A stretch of 64,000 nt of DNA from NCEH01 sp043195095. GTDB taxonomy: Bacteria; Pseudomonadota; Alphaproteobacteria; Rhizobiales; Xanthobacteraceae. Shown piece by piece: positions 25,901 through 34,568 of the stretch. Below the pieces are notes generated by a model. The model ran no database searches. It was not told where the DNA came from and worked only from the letters and a program-made list of their open reading frames with translations. How positions within the stretch are numbered: the stretch's first letter is position 1; each line of letters opens with the position of its first letter. Position numbers and translations under genes: made by a program. The DNA is taken from NCBI RefSeq assembly GCF_043195095.1, contig NZ_JBAFWN010000013.1; one strand, written 5' to 3'.

Positions 25901-26156
25901 GCGGCCCAAGATGATGACCGTGGTCGCCATCATGGCCGGACTGATCCCGATCCTTTGGAGCACGGGAGCGGGTTCGGAAGTCATGCAGCGGATCGCCGTC
26001 CCGATGATTGGCGGTATGGTCTCCTCGACCCTGCTGACACTGATCGTGATCCCGGCCATCTATGGCCTGGTCAAGGGGTGGGGGCTGTCGTCGACTGCTG
26101 CGGCGTCCGACTCCGCGAGCTCGAAGTCCGTCGCCGGCCGGCTCGCCGCCGAATGA
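22983..26156 (+). CDS. cusA: CusA-type heavy-metal RND efflux pump
   Basis: The 1057-residue inner-membrane proton-driven pump of a CusCBA complex that expels Cu+ and Ag+ from the periplasm or cytoplasm. It has 12 transmembrane helices in two halves separated by large periplasmic domains. The heavy-metal RND hallmarks are DAIPDLSDVQVIVYTEYPGQ near the N terminus and GGIAIAVGAMIDAAIVMIEN in helix 4. Met residues of the relay are plausible in the porter domain but cannot be assigned by eye. The length matches the family (about 1040-1060). Confidence 0.95.
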   Translation: MIGRLIAWSARNVMLVLIGTVFAVSAGVYAIRTSPLDAIPDLSDVQVIVYTEYPGQGPQVVEDQVTYPLTTAMLTVPKSKVVRGFSFFGVSFVYVIFQDGTDPYWARSRVLEFLNAAAQRLPQGVTPSLGPDATGVGWVYQYAVIAKERTLAELRSLQDWTIRYGVAKAEGVAEVASVGGFVKQYNIVVDPQRLRAFGIPLQKIREAVRASNMDTGGRSVELSEFEFMVRGRGYLRGVGDLEQIVLKNDGGTPVLLRDVAYVELGPDERRGITELNGEGEVASGIVLQRFGANALDVIDNVKTRLAEIMPSLPKGTEIVPVYDRSQLIDAAIETLKGTLIEESVIVALVSIVFLLHVRSALVAILMLPVGVLMAFVAMKLLGLGSNIMSLGGIAIAVGAMIDAAIVMIENAHKHLERAPPDKPRVEVLIEAAREVGPALFFSLLIITVSFLPIFTLESQEGRLFGPLAFTKTFSMAAAALLSLTLVPALMVIFVRGRIVPEHKNPINRFLIFIYRPVIRGVLKAKTLTILVALAALGASWWPATQLGSEFMPNLNEGTLMYMPTTLPGISVTKAAELLQTQDRIIKSFPEVETVYGKAGRALTATDPAPTEMFETIINLKPKDQWRPGVTIDNLKAEMDAALQFPGVSNAWTMPIRARIDMLSTGIRTPVGIKVFGTDLTQMETAARQIETVVKKVPGTSSAYAERVIGGYYLDIVPDRSSLARYGLMIGDVQDVIATALGGDAVTTAVEGRERYSVNIRYPRDFRSDPSSIAGNVLVPLPNGGTVPLGEVAKVQLTRGATSIRTENGQLAIYIYVDIAGRDLGGYVAEAQRAVATQIAFPAGTYVSWSGQFEYLERAEARLKIVVPVTLLIIFLLLYLNFRRITETLIVMLSLPFALVGGLWLMWWLGFNMSVAVAVGFIALAGVAAETGVIMLIYLDHAWSEQRAVAEAARRSLTRADLQHAIMEGAVERVRPKMMTVVAIMAGLIPILWSTGAGSEVMQRIAVPMIGGMVSSTLLTLIVIPAIYGLVKGWGLSSTAAASDSASSKSVAGRLAAE

Positions 26157-26307
26157 GACGTGAGCCAAGGCCGGATCGGCTGTCCCGGCCCAAGGGCCTC
26201 GCAAAGGGACAAGTTCTCGTGACGAGAGAACGCCTCAGAGAGGCCATTGATGTGGGTCAAGGTGGAATTGTGCGGAGGGTGCCTTCTTGAGGAGGCAGGG
26301 GTCGGGC

Positions 26308-26688
26308 ATGAGCGTCAGGTTGCAAACGATAGGACAGATGAGAGCGTTGCTGGCCTTTCTGGTCGCGATCGCGCTGCTGGTTGCGCCTGTCGTCAGCGCG
26401 CAGGCTATGCCGTGTCACGACCTTGTCCGCCACGAGCAAGCAACCATGATGGTAAGCGGCGAGTTTCAGGCTGCCATCAGCGGCGATGGGCTCCAAGGTC
26501 ATTCTCACGCTGTCGACCATACGCTCTGTTGCAGCAGTGCCTGCGCATCCTGTGTCGTAGCGCTCGCTGCACCGGGTACGACAGTCCCGCAGCGCATCGT
26601 GCTCACTGCGCGTTACGCACAGCGTGATGAGATCGTCCGCGGCCTAGCTTTTCCACCCACCCTCGGTCCTCCTCGAACCCGTGCCTGA
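26308..26688 (+). CDS. Small Cys/His-rich exported protein (copper-island set, member 3)
   Basis: A 126-residue protein with a signal segment (RALLAFLVAIALLVAPVVSAQA), a His/Met-bearing part (MPCHDLVRHEQATMM, HSHAVDH) and a Cys cluster TLCCSSACASC. AGGAGG at 26290-26295 precedes the ATG at 26308 by 12 bases; an in-frame ATG at 26338 is an alternative. It sits between cusA and the second multicopper oxidase. Its layout (signal, His/Met, then CC) matches the two small proteins near 20 kb, although the sequences are not closely alike. Confidence 0.62.
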   Translation: MSVRLQTIGQMRALLAFLVAIALLVAPVVSAQAMPCHDLVRHEQATMMVSGEFQAAISGDGLQGHSHAVDHTLCCSSACASCVVALAAPGTTVPQRIVLTARYAQRDEIVRGLAFPPTLGPPRTRA

Positions 26689-26789
26689 TCAGACCTGACC
26701 CGATGCTGCACTGGCATCGGGTCGCTCTATGCGCATTCGCATGATCAGTCAGCCGGCCTGCTACCGGCAAGGGAACAAGGACCCACACC

Positions 26790-28283
26790 ATGAATCGTCG
26801 TCACTTTCTGAACCGGATGATGGCCGGAGCGGCCGCATTCGGCACATCAGCCGCCTTCCATCCAATCAACGCCTGGGCGCAGGCCGTGCCCGATGCTCCG
26901 CCGCCCGCGTCAAACGCTACGCCGCGCCCGCTTGGCGTGGTCAGTCGGACCATCGAGGTCAATGGCAAGGCCGCGCGCGTGTTCGGGCTTGCCCAACCCG
27001 ATGGCACGCCGGGCCTGACGCTGGATGCCGGGAGCAGCTTCGACGTCGCCCTCTCCAACCGGATCGGCGAGCCGACGCTGATCCATTGGCACGGCCTGAC
27101 ACCGCCTTGGCCGATGGACGGCGTGCCGGACAATCCCGCCGCGCTCCTGGGACCCTCCGAAACTCGCCGCTACACGTTCCCGGCCGGCGCCGGAGGCACA
27201 CACTGGATGCACGCCCATACGCTGCAGGAGCAGAACCTGCTGGCGGCGCCGCTGATCGTCCGGACCGCCGCCGACCGGCAGCGGGACGAGCAGGAGGTGG
27301 TGATCCTGCTGCACGACTTTTCGTTCACGCCTGCGGAAGAACTGCTCGCGAAGCTCAAAGGAAGCCCTGCCGCCGGCGGCATGCCGATGGATCACGGCGC
27401 GATGGGCCGGAGCGATGCGATGAAGGGCATGGCCGGCATGACGGCCTCCGGCGCGACGGGCCAGATGCAAGGCATGCCGGGCATGGCGATGGACCTCAAC
27501 GACATCGACTATGACGCCTATCTCGCCAATGACCGCACGCTGGGTGACCCTGAGGTCGTGACGGTCGACAAGGGCGGCCGGGTGCGCCTGCGCATCATCA
27601 ACGGCGCAACGGCGACCGCCTTCACCATCGATACTGGAAGGCTGGATGGGGAACTGATCGCAGTCGACGGTCAAGCGGTCCAGCCGATCGCCGGCCGGTC
27701 CTTCCCGATTTCCATGGGCCAGCGACTGGATATCCGGCTGGCCCTGCCGATGGCGGGCGGTTCGTACCCAATCCTCGCCCTTCGCGAGGGCAGCGCAGAA
27801 CGAGCGGGGATCATCCTCGCATCCGCCGGCGCAGCCATCGCCAAGATTCCCGTGCTCGGACAGGCCAAGGGACCGGTGCTCGGGCTCGACCTCGAGCAGA
27901 GGCTGCGCGCAATCGAACCGCTGGCGCAGCGCGCCGCCGACCGCCGCTTCGCGCTCACCCTCACCGGCAACATGGCGGACTATAGCTGGGGTATCGGAGG
28001 GGGCGACGCGCTGCAGATCAAGCGGGGAGAGCGCGTTGAGGTCGCATTGGCGAACATGTCCATGATGGCCCACCCGATGCACCTGCACGGGCACGCATTC
28101 CAGGTGGTCGGCATCAACGGCAAGACGGTTGGCGGCGCGCTGCGCGACACCGTCCTGCTGCCGCCGATGGCGCGCGTGACCGTGGCATTCGACGCGGACA
28201 ACCCCGGCCGCTGGCCGCTCCACTGCCACCATCTCTACCACATGGCGACCGGCATGATGTCGTTCGTCAGTTACGACGCGTGA
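26790..28283 (+). CDS. Second Tat-exported multicopper oxidase
   Basis: A 497-residue multicopper oxidase with a twin-arginine-like signal (NRRHFLNRMMAG) and the four copper-site motifs in order: HWHG, HWMHAHT, HPMHLHGHAF and HCHHLYHMATGMM. A Met/Gly-rich insertion (GMPMDHGAMGRSDAMKGMAGM) lies near residues 198-230 and probably binds extra copper, as in CopA-type oxidases of copper-resistance loci. It is shorter than PcoA/CopA (about 600). It ends the plus arm of the copper island, and the two oxidases of the island are not near-duplicates. Confidence 0.92.
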   Translation: MNRRHFLNRMMAGAAAFGTSAAFHPINAWAQAVPDAPPPASNATPRPLGVVSRTIEVNGKAARVFGLAQPDGTPGLTLDAGSSFDVALSNRIGEPTLIHWHGLTPPWPMDGVPDNPAALLGPSETRRYTFPAGAGGTHWMHAHTLQEQNLLAAPLIVRTAADRQRDEQEVVILLHDFSFTPAEELLAKLKGSPAAGGMPMDHGAMGRSDAMKGMAGMTASGATGQMQGMPGMAMDLNDIDYDAYLANDRTLGDPEVVTVDKGGRVRLRIINGATATAFTIDTGRLDGELIAVDGQAVQPIAGRSFPISMGQRLDIRLALPMAGGSYPILALREGSAERAGIILASAGAAIAKIPVLGQAKGPVLGLDLEQRLRAIEPLAQRAADRRFALTLTGNMADYSWGIGGGDALQIKRGERVEVALANMSMMAHPMHLHGHAFQVVGINGKTVGGALRDTVLLPPMARVTVAFDADNPGRWPLHCHHLYHMATGMMSFVSYDA

Positions 28284-28366
28284 ATGGGGAGAGTGTCATG
28301 CAGCAACATGCCAATCATCTGCCCTCCACGACGGGTATCCGAGAACAACCGACCTCGGCGACAAAC

Positions 28367-28669
28367 CATCCACTTGCCTCCGCGATCGTGGATGCGCCAA
28401 AGGAACGCGGCAACCGGTTCGGCGAAGCGCGGGATTTCGGCAGTTCGGTCGGCAAGGGCGTCGGCGGGTCGGTCGAAGGCAGGAAGCTCGCCACTGGCAG
28501 TCATCGCATCATGGCGGAAGCGGAAGTCGAGCTGTCGGCCTTGGCCGTCGAAGTCGAGCGGCTACGGGTGCAGGGTGCGACGGCGATCTTCGTAGCGATC
28601 GACAGAAAAGCGGACGGACCTCTCGCCATCGCCGTTCGGATCAAGGTGGCGGCTCCCCCAGCGATCCGG
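28367..28669 (+). pseudogene. Copper P-type ATPase (CopA) remnant
   Basis: About 100 codons match the nucleotide-binding and following part of a Cys-type copper ATPase: HPLASAIV (the HP motif), then SVGKGVGGSVEGRKLATGS, then LRVQGATAIFVAIDRKADG and VAAPPAIRA. The phosphorylation domain before it and the GDGVND segment after it are gone. The frame is open through this piece and runs on into the nitroreductase start, so an automatic caller could report one 353-residue chimera. I read it as a dead fragment of a full gene once present at the end of the copper island. Confidence 0.7.
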
Positions 28670-28747
28670 GCGTGCGGCAGGCAGTCATTCGCATCACGTC
28701 GCGCGCACGGCTTGCGATCCGTAGGCGACACAGCAAGGATAATCGCG

Positions 28748-29341
28748 ATGGAACTGACAGAGGCGATCTATGGGCGTCGCGCCACCCGGGCCTTTACGGG
28801 TGAAACCGTGACGAGGCCGGTGCTGGAGCGCCTGGTCGACGCGGCAATTCAGGCACCCAGTGCAGTCAATGAACAGCCTTGGGACTTTGTCGTCATTCAG
28901 AACGCGCTTCTGCTCGACCGCATCTCGGTCGCGGCCAAGGCGCATATGCTCGAAGCCATGGACAGCGGCACCTATCCGCATTGGCTTCGTGAAAGCATGG
29001 AAAATCCTGACTTTCACATCTTTTATCACGCGCCGGCGCTGATCGTCATTTCCGTGAGTGCCGGAGGCTGGGCTGCGGAGCATGCGGCTCTGGCCGCAGA
29101 GAACCTGATGCTGGCGGCTTATGCTGAAGGCCTCGGCTCATGCTGGATCGGCTTCGCTCAGCGCTGGCTGGAGACCACCGAGGGCCGACGCGCCATCGAC
29201 GTGCCCGAGGGGTTCGTGCCGGTCGCGCCAATCATCATAGGCCACCCGGCCGGAACGACGCCACCGGTGCCGCGCAAGCCCGCCCACCTGCGATGGGCCA
29301 CAACACAACCGACGGTGATGAGCGCTATATCTACGTTATAG
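28748..29341 (+). CDS. Nitroreductase-family FMN oxidoreductase
   Basis: A 197-residue nitroreductase-family protein, which uses FMN and NAD(P)H to reduce nitro compounds or quinones in the cytosol. The start MELTEAIYGRRATRAFTGE is the usual N terminus (FMN-contacting arginines), followed by APSAVNEQPWDFVVI and the late block EGLGSCWIGFAQ. I set the start at ATG 28748 (AAGGA about 9 bases upstream); the open frame extends to 28280 only because the CopA remnant is in phase. Physiological substrate unknown. Confidence 0.87.
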   Translation: MELTEAIYGRRATRAFTGETVTRPVLERLVDAAIQAPSAVNEQPWDFVVIQNALLLDRISVAAKAHMLEAMDSGTYPHWLRESMENPDFHIFYHAPALIVISVSAGGWAAEHAALAAENLMLAAYAEGLGSCWIGFAQRWLETTEGRRAIDVPEGFVPVAPIIIGHPAGTTPPVPRKPAHLRWATTQPTVMSAISTL

Positions 29342-29387
29342 CGCTCTGAATCGGAGCGCCTGAAACCGCAGACGGGAGCACTGCCTA

Positions 29388-30440
29388 GTGCCCAAGGCGA
29401 CGATCCAGGGGCTCAGCTTTCTCGCAGTCGTCATTGCGGTGACGGCGGCCTTCGTCTGGCTTCTGCTTCCCTATTATGGCGCCATCCTCTGGGCTGTCAT
29501 CCTGGCGATCCTGTTCAATCCGCTGCACAGGAGACTTGAGACTTGGCTGGGCGGGCACCGAAATCTTGCGGCGGCGGTCAGCGTCCTGGCCTGCATCTGC
29601 ATCGTCGTCATTCCCGGTGCAGCGATATTGGCCTCTCTGGCCCAGGAGGCGGCCAGCCTCTACAATAGAATCAGCACACGTGAGTTCGATCTCGCGACGT
29701 TATTCGGGCAAATCCAAAGCGCGCTTCCGCCCCTTATCGAGAGAGCGCTCTCCACATTAAACTTAGGCGATTTCGTAGAAATCCGGACGAGGCTGACTTC
29801 CTTTCTTATGCAGCTGAGCCAGGAGGTCGCCACACGAGCATTCAGCATCGGGCAGAACACGGCACAGTTTTTCGTCAGCCTCGGCGTGATGCTGTACCTG
29901 CTCTTCTTCCTGTTTCGCGACGGGAGGCAATTGGCGGGCATGATGCGGAACGCGAGCCCGCTCAGCGGCCGCTACACGGATTATATTTTCGGAAAATTCA
30001 CGTCCGTCGTTACAGCGACGGTCAAAGGCAACGTCATCATAGCGGCGATTCAGGGCGGGATTGGCGGGATTGCATTCTGGATGCTTGGCATCGAGGCGGC
30101 GCTCCTGTGGGGAGTGCTTATGGCGTTCCTGTCGCTGCTTCCTGCAATCGGCGCCGCGCTCGTGTGGGCCCCCGCAGGCATATATTATCTGGTTACGGCC
30201 AACTATTTGAAAGGCGCGATCCTGTTGGCGGTCGGTGTGCTGGTTATCAGCACGATCGACAATATCCTACGGCCGGCCCTGGTCGGAAGAGGAACGCGTT
30301 TGCCAGACTACGTCGTCCTCATATCGACGGTTGGCGGCCTCTCGTTGATCGGCATGAATGGCTTCGTCATCGGTCCCCTGATCGCGGCGTTGTTTGTTGC
30401 CGTCTGGTCGCTGTTCACCGAGGAGCAGCTGCATTCCTGA
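29388..30440 (+). CDS. AI-2E family transporter (PerM-like)
   Basis: A 350-residue integral membrane protein of the AI-2E/PerM family, with about eight transmembrane helices and the hydrophilic segment after helix 3 usual for the family. Landmarks are the start LLLPYYGAILWAVILAILFNP and the block GVLMAFLSLLPAIGAALVWAP. The start is GTG 29388. Members include putative autoinducer-2 exporters and Na+/H+ antiporters, so substrate is open. Its closeness to a cation ATPase and the sodium antiporter elsewhere in the window makes ion transport as likely as signalling. Confidence 0.88.
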   Translation: MPKATIQGLSFLAVVIAVTAAFVWLLLPYYGAILWAVILAILFNPLHRRLETWLGGHRNLAAAVSVLACICIVVIPGAAILASLAQEAASLYNRISTREFDLATLFGQIQSALPPLIERALSTLNLGDFVEIRTRLTSFLMQLSQEVATRAFSIGQNTAQFFVSLGVMLYLLFFLFRDGRQLAGMMRNASPLSGRYTDYIFGKFTSVVTATVKGNVIIAAIQGGIGGIAFWMLGIEAALLWGVLMAFLSLLPAIGAALVWAPAGIYYLVTANYLKGAILLAVGVLVISTIDNILRPALVGRGTRLPDYVVLISTVGGLSLIGMNGFVIGPLIAALFVAVWSLFTEEQLHS

Positions 30441-30453
30441 ATCCGACGTGCCA

Positions 30454-30588
30454 ATGGATATGAAGGATGCAATCCTTCTGGAAATTGCCACGGAACTGGC
30501 CACGCCCGGCAACGGCCTCGCGTTCTTCGTCCCCGTCGCGACTGTAGCCGGCTTTGTCCATCTCGTCGAAGAGCACCTTCGTGATTGA
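30454..30588 (+). CDS. Possible small protein, 44 residues
   Basis: A short frame between the AI-2E gene and the P2 ATPase gene reads DMKDAILLEIATELATPGNGLAF, then a hydrophobic stretch (FVPVATVAGFVHLV). Codon third positions are GC-rich like real genes of this window. There is no strong ribosome site and no family match that I know. It may be a genuine leader-type peptide or a remnant. Confidence 0.28.
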   Translation: MDMKDAILLEIATELATPGNGLAFFVPVATVAGFVHLVEEHLRD

Positions 30589-30671
30589 AGCGGTATGGCC
30601 GGCTTGGCATAGATCGCGGCGCCAAGAGAAGTCCCGTATTGCAATCCATCGCGGATGCGTATCGTTGCGGC

Positions 30672-33515
30672 ATGCCCGTCACATCCGCCGACCCGATCAT
30701 CGATGAGCCGTACCGGCAGACTGCCGAAGAGGTCGTCGCCGCCTTGAAGACGCAGCCGCAGTCCGGCCTCAGCTTGACAGAGGCGGCGCGGCGCCTGGAG
30801 CACTATGGCCGCAACGAGCTGGACGCGGTGCCTCCGCGTCCGCAGTGGCTGAAGTTCCTCGACCAGTTCACCGACGTGCTGGTGCTTCTGCTGCTCGCCG
30901 CGGCGATGATCTCCGCCGTGATCTGGCTGCAGGAGCGCGACACGACGCTGCCCTACGAAGCGCTGGCGATCTTCGCCATCGTGATTCTCAACGCTCTGAT
31001 GGGCTATATCCAGGAAGCCCGGGCGGAGCGGGCCGCTGCGGCCCTGCGGCAGATGTCCGCCACCCATTCGAGCGTCATCCGCGACGGCGACAGGCGGAGC
31101 ATTCCGGCGGCGGAACTCGTGCCCGGAGACATCGTTTTCATTGCGGAAGGCGACACCATTCCCGCCGATGCGCGGCTGATCGAATCCACCTCCCTGCAGA
31201 CGGTGGAGGCCGCGCTCACCGGCGAGAGCCTGCCGGTTTCGAAGCACGTCGCGCCCATCACCGGCACGTCGGAGCTCGGCGACCAGCACAATATGGTCTT
31301 CAGTGGGACCACGGCGGTCTATGGACATGGCAGCGCGGTCGTTACCGCGACCAGAATGCGGACCGCCATGGGGCGCATCGCCGGCATGCTGGAAAAGGCC
31401 CCGGACGAGATCACGCCGCTGCAGCGAGAGCTCGACCGCGTCGGCAAGGCACTGGCGGTCACCGTTGTCGTTATCGCACTCGTGATGATCGGCACCATCT
31501 TCCTTGTCAGCGATATCAGCGGCTTCTCCGAGATATTCGACGTGCTGATTCTCGGCGTCGCGCTCGCCGTCGCCGCGGTGCCGGAAGGACTGCCGGCGGT
31601 GGTGACCGCCGTGCTGTCGCTCGGCATGCAGCGCATGGCGAAGAACAAGGCGATCATTCGCCGCCTCGCCGCCGTGGAGACGCTTGGCTCGGCGACCGTC
31701 ATCGCCTCCGACAAGACCGGCACGCTGACCAGGAACGAGATGACGGTGCGCCGGCTCATAACGGCGAGCGGCGGAGCGAATCTGTCGGGGACCGGATATG
31801 CGCCGCACGGCGACATACAGCTCGTCGGACCGCAATCGCGCGGCGAGCCGTTGCAGTTCGAGCTTACGCGCGCGCTGACGGCCGCCGAACGGGCCAATAA
31901 CGCGGTGCTGCAGGAGCGCGACGGCAATTGGTCCGTCCAAGGGGACCCGACGGAGGGCGCCCTGATCGTTGCGGCGCGCAAGGCAGGCCTGCTTCCGGAA
32001 GTCCTCGATGCGCGCTTCGCGAGGGTCGGCGAGGTGCCGTTTTCTTCCGAACGCAAGCTGATGAGCACGGTCCATACCGACGCGGAGCAGCCCGAGCGTC
32101 TGGTCGCGGTGACCAAGGGGGCGCCTGATATTCTGCTCGCGCGCTGCACCCATGAGCTTGTCGGTCGGGACGCCGTCGCGCTCACCGAGGCGCGCAGGGC
32201 CGAGATCATGGCGAGCAACGATGCACTCGCGCAGGAGGCGCTGAGGACGCTTGGCGTCGCCTTCCGCTCGCTGCCGACCGATCGTCCGGACCATGACGCT
32301 TTCGAGGAGGATGTGGAGCACGATCTCGTCTTCCTCGGCCTGATCGGCATGATCGATCCGCCGCGCCAGGAAGCGCGCGCGGCGGTGGCGCGGGCGCAGG
32401 CCGCGGGCATCCGCTCCATCATGATCACCGGCGATCATCCAGTGACCGCGGCGATCATCGCCGCCGAGCTTGGCATCACCTCGGGAGGGCGCGCCATCAC
32501 CGGCGTGGAGCTCGCGGCCATGACCGAGGCGGAGCTGGACCGAGCCGTTCAGGAGGTCTGCGTTTATGCGCGCGTCAATCCCGAGCACAAGCTGCGGATC
32601 GTCAAAGCGCTGCAGCGCGCGGGGGAGACGGTGGCCATGACGGGCGACGGCGTCAACGATGCCCCCGCGCTGAAGGCCGCCGATATCGGCGTCGCCATGG
32701 GGATCACCGGCACCGACGTTTCCAAGGAAGCAGCCGACATGGTGTTGGCGGACGACAATTTCGCCACCATCGTCGCCGCCGTCGCGGAGGGGCGGGCGAT
32801 CTTCTCCAACATCAGGAAGTTTCTGCGCTACCTGCTGTCGTCGAATATCGGGGAGGTCATGACGATGTTCTTCGGCATTCTCCTCGCCGACGTGATCGGA
32901 CTGACCGGCGCGGCGACCGGCGGCGTCGTGCTTCCGCTCCTGGCGACGCAGATCCTCTGGATCAATCTCGTCACCGATGGTGCGCCGGCGCTGGCGCTCG
33001 GCGTCGACCCGGCGGACAAGGACGTGATGCGCCAGCCGCCCCGTCCGCGGGGCGAGGGCGTGATCACGGGGCGCATGTGGGTGGGGATCTTCTTCGTGGG
33101 AGCGATCATGACGGTCGGCACGCTATTCGTCTTCGACGCCGCGCTGCCTGGAGGAATGATCGAAGGCTCGGGCACTCTCGCCTATGGCCAGACGATGGCC
33201 TTTACGACGCTCGTAATGTTCCAGCTCTTCAACGTCTTCAATGCACGCTCCGACGAGCGCAGCGTATTCCATGGCCTCTTCACCAACCGCTGGCTCTGGA
33301 GTGCGGTCGTGCTCTCGCTGCTGCTGCACGCTTGCGTCGTTTACACGCCTTTCCTGCAGGACGCGTTCTCGACCGTCAGCTTGAACACCGGAGACTGGCT
33401 GTTCTGCGCGGCGGTGTCGAGTTCGGTGCTGTGGCTGCGCGAGTTGAGCAAGATCGCGACGCGAAGGATTGGCGGGGACACGATATCCGCTGGCGTCTCC
33501 GAACGATCGGCATGA
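30672..33515 (+). CDS. P2-type cation-transporting ATPase
   Basis: A 947-residue P-type ATPase of the calcium/sodium-pump branch. It has the cation N-terminal domain (LSLTEAARRLEHYGRNEL), LTGESLPV, the ion-binding helix PEGLPAVVTAVLSLGM, DKTGTLTRNEMTV with the phosphorylated Asp, and GDGVNDAPALKAADIGVAMGITG. A C-terminal group of membrane helices follows, as in P2A pumps. The upstream in-frame TTG at 30585 adds unlikely residues; ATG 30672 fits the family start better. Ca2+ is the likeliest ion; K+/Na+ members look similar, so specificity is not certain. Confidence 0.9.
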   Translation: MPVTSADPIIDEPYRQTAEEVVAALKTQPQSGLSLTEAARRLEHYGRNELDAVPPRPQWLKFLDQFTDVLVLLLLAAAMISAVIWLQERDTTLPYEALAIFAIVILNALMGYIQEARAERAAAALRQMSATHSSVIRDGDRRSIPAAELVPGDIVFIAEGDTIPADARLIESTSLQTVEAALTGESLPVSKHVAPITGTSELGDQHNMVFSGTTAVYGHGSAVVTATRMRTAMGRIAGMLEKAPDEITPLQRELDRVGKALAVTVVVIALVMIGTIFLVSDISGFSEIFDVLILGVALAVAAVPEGLPAVVTAVLSLGMQRMAKNKAIIRRLAAVETLGSATVIASDKTGTLTRNEMTVRRLITASGGANLSGTGYAPHGDIQLVGPQSRGEPLQFELTRALTAAERANNAVLQERDGNWSVQGDPTEGALIVAARKAGLLPEVLDARFARVGEVPFSSERKLMSTVHTDAEQPERLVAVTKGAPDILLARCTHELVGRDAVALTEARRAEIMASNDALAQEALRTLGVAFRSLPTDRPDHDAFEEDVEHDLVFLGLIGMIDPPRQEARAAVARAQAAGIRSIMITGDHPVTAAIIAAELGITSGGRAITGVELAAMTEAELDRAVQEVCVYARVNPEHKLRIVKALQRAGETVAMTGDGVNDAPALKAADIGVAMGITGTDVSKEAADMVLADDNFATIVAAVAEGRAIFSNIRKFLRYLLSSNIGEVMTMFFGILLADVIGLTGAATGGVVLPLLATQILWINLVTDGAPALALGVDPADKDVMRQPPRPRGEGVITGRMWVGIFFVGAIMTVGTLFVFDAALPGGMIEGSGTLAYGQTMAFTTLVMFQLFNVFNARSDERSVFHGLFTNRWLWSAVVLSLLLHACVVYTPFLQDAFSTVSLNTGDWLFCAAVSSSVLWLRELSKIATRRIGGDTISAGVSERSA

Positions 33516-33712
33516 TCGCGGACGGCCTGATCGATCGGGAAAGCGCGCGACGCAGGCCCCGCCCCATGGCGGATCCCCACCTGTCCCGCGACATGCCGGC
33601 GCGCCACGGCCGACCTACCCAAGCAGCTGCCGCAGGGGGAAAAAGGAACTGGCCTAGTCCGCCAGCAGTAGGCCGGCCGCCCCATCTTATCCATGCTCTT
33701 CGATGACGACCG

Positions 33713-34435
33713 TCAGGTCATGTATTTGCCGCCATTGATCGACAGCGTCTGGCCGGTGATGAAGCCGGCGTCGTCGGCGACCAAGAAGACGACCCCGCGG
33801 GCGATCTCCTCCGGGGTGGCGAGCCGCTTCACCGGCACCCCCTCGATGATCTTCTCCAGAATGTCGGGTCGCACCGCTGCCACCATTGCGGTCTGTGTGT
33901 AGCCAGGGGCGATGGCGTTCACGGTTATGTCGCGCGAGGCGCCCTCGAGCGCCAGCGCTTTGGTGAAACCGATCACGCCGGCCTTGGCGGCGGCGTAATT
34001 GGTCTGGCCCGCCTGACCCGACAGGCCGTTCACGGAGGAGATGTTGACGATGCGGCCGAAGCGGCGTTCGCGCATGCCCTCGATCACCGAGCGGCACATG
34101 TTGAAGCAGCCGCCGAGATCTATGTCGATGACCGAGCGCCATTGCTCGCCGGTCATCTTGTGGAGCATCGCGTCGCTGGTGATGCCGGCATTGTTGACCA
34201 GCACTTCGATCGGCCCGTGTTGGGCGGTGATGTCTGCCACTCCTTTGGTGCAGGCATCGAGATCGGCCACGTCCCAGGCATAGACGGGAAGGCCGCTCGC
34301 ATTGGCGAATTCCTTCGCCTCGGCATCGTTGCCGAAATAGTTGGCGATGACCTGGTAGCCGGCCGCCTTGAGGGCGAGGCAAGTGGCGGCCCCGATCCCT
34401 GTGACGCCTCCGGTGATGAGAGCAATACGACTCAT
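33713..34435 (-). CDS. phaB: Acetoacetyl-CoA reductase
   Basis: A 240-residue short-chain dehydrogenase that reduces acetoacetyl-CoA to (R)-3-hydroxybutyryl-CoA with NADPH, the second step of PHB synthesis. The cofactor motif TGGVTGIGAATC, the NNAG block and the catalytic serine and YxxxK (SSVNGLSGQAGQTNYAAAK) are present, and the tail FITGQTLSINGGKYM is typical of PhaB. Length and sequence pattern match PhaB better than FabG. It faces away from phaC, with the RbbA-type exporter between them. The phaA thiolase is not in the window. Confidence 0.92.
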   Translation of the reverse strand: MSRIALITGGVTGIGAATCLALKAAGYQVIANYFGNDAEAKEFANASGLPVYAWDVADLDACTKGVADITAQHGPIEVLVNNAGITSDAMLHKMTGEQWRSVIDIDLGGCFNMCRSVIEGMRERRFGRIVNISSVNGLSGQAGQTNYAAAKAGVIGFTKALALEGASRDITVNAIAPGYTQTAMVAAVRPDILEKIIEGVPVKRLATPEEIARGVVFLVADDAGFITGQTLSINGGKYMT

Positions 34436-34568
34436 TCAAGGAACTCCTTTGGTTTGAAACCGCCTGCGCGGACATTCGGCCTGCGCGGCTCGGTGATTAC
34501 CTGGTCGCAGACGTCGCCGGTCTTGTGGAGCCGACTTGCTGGAAGAGCGCGAATCCCTCGATCACGTT

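Noticed and set aside
30267..32588. 773-residue minus-strand open frame
   Set aside because: Antisense to the P2 ATPase gene; length alone is not evidence in such GC-rich DNA.
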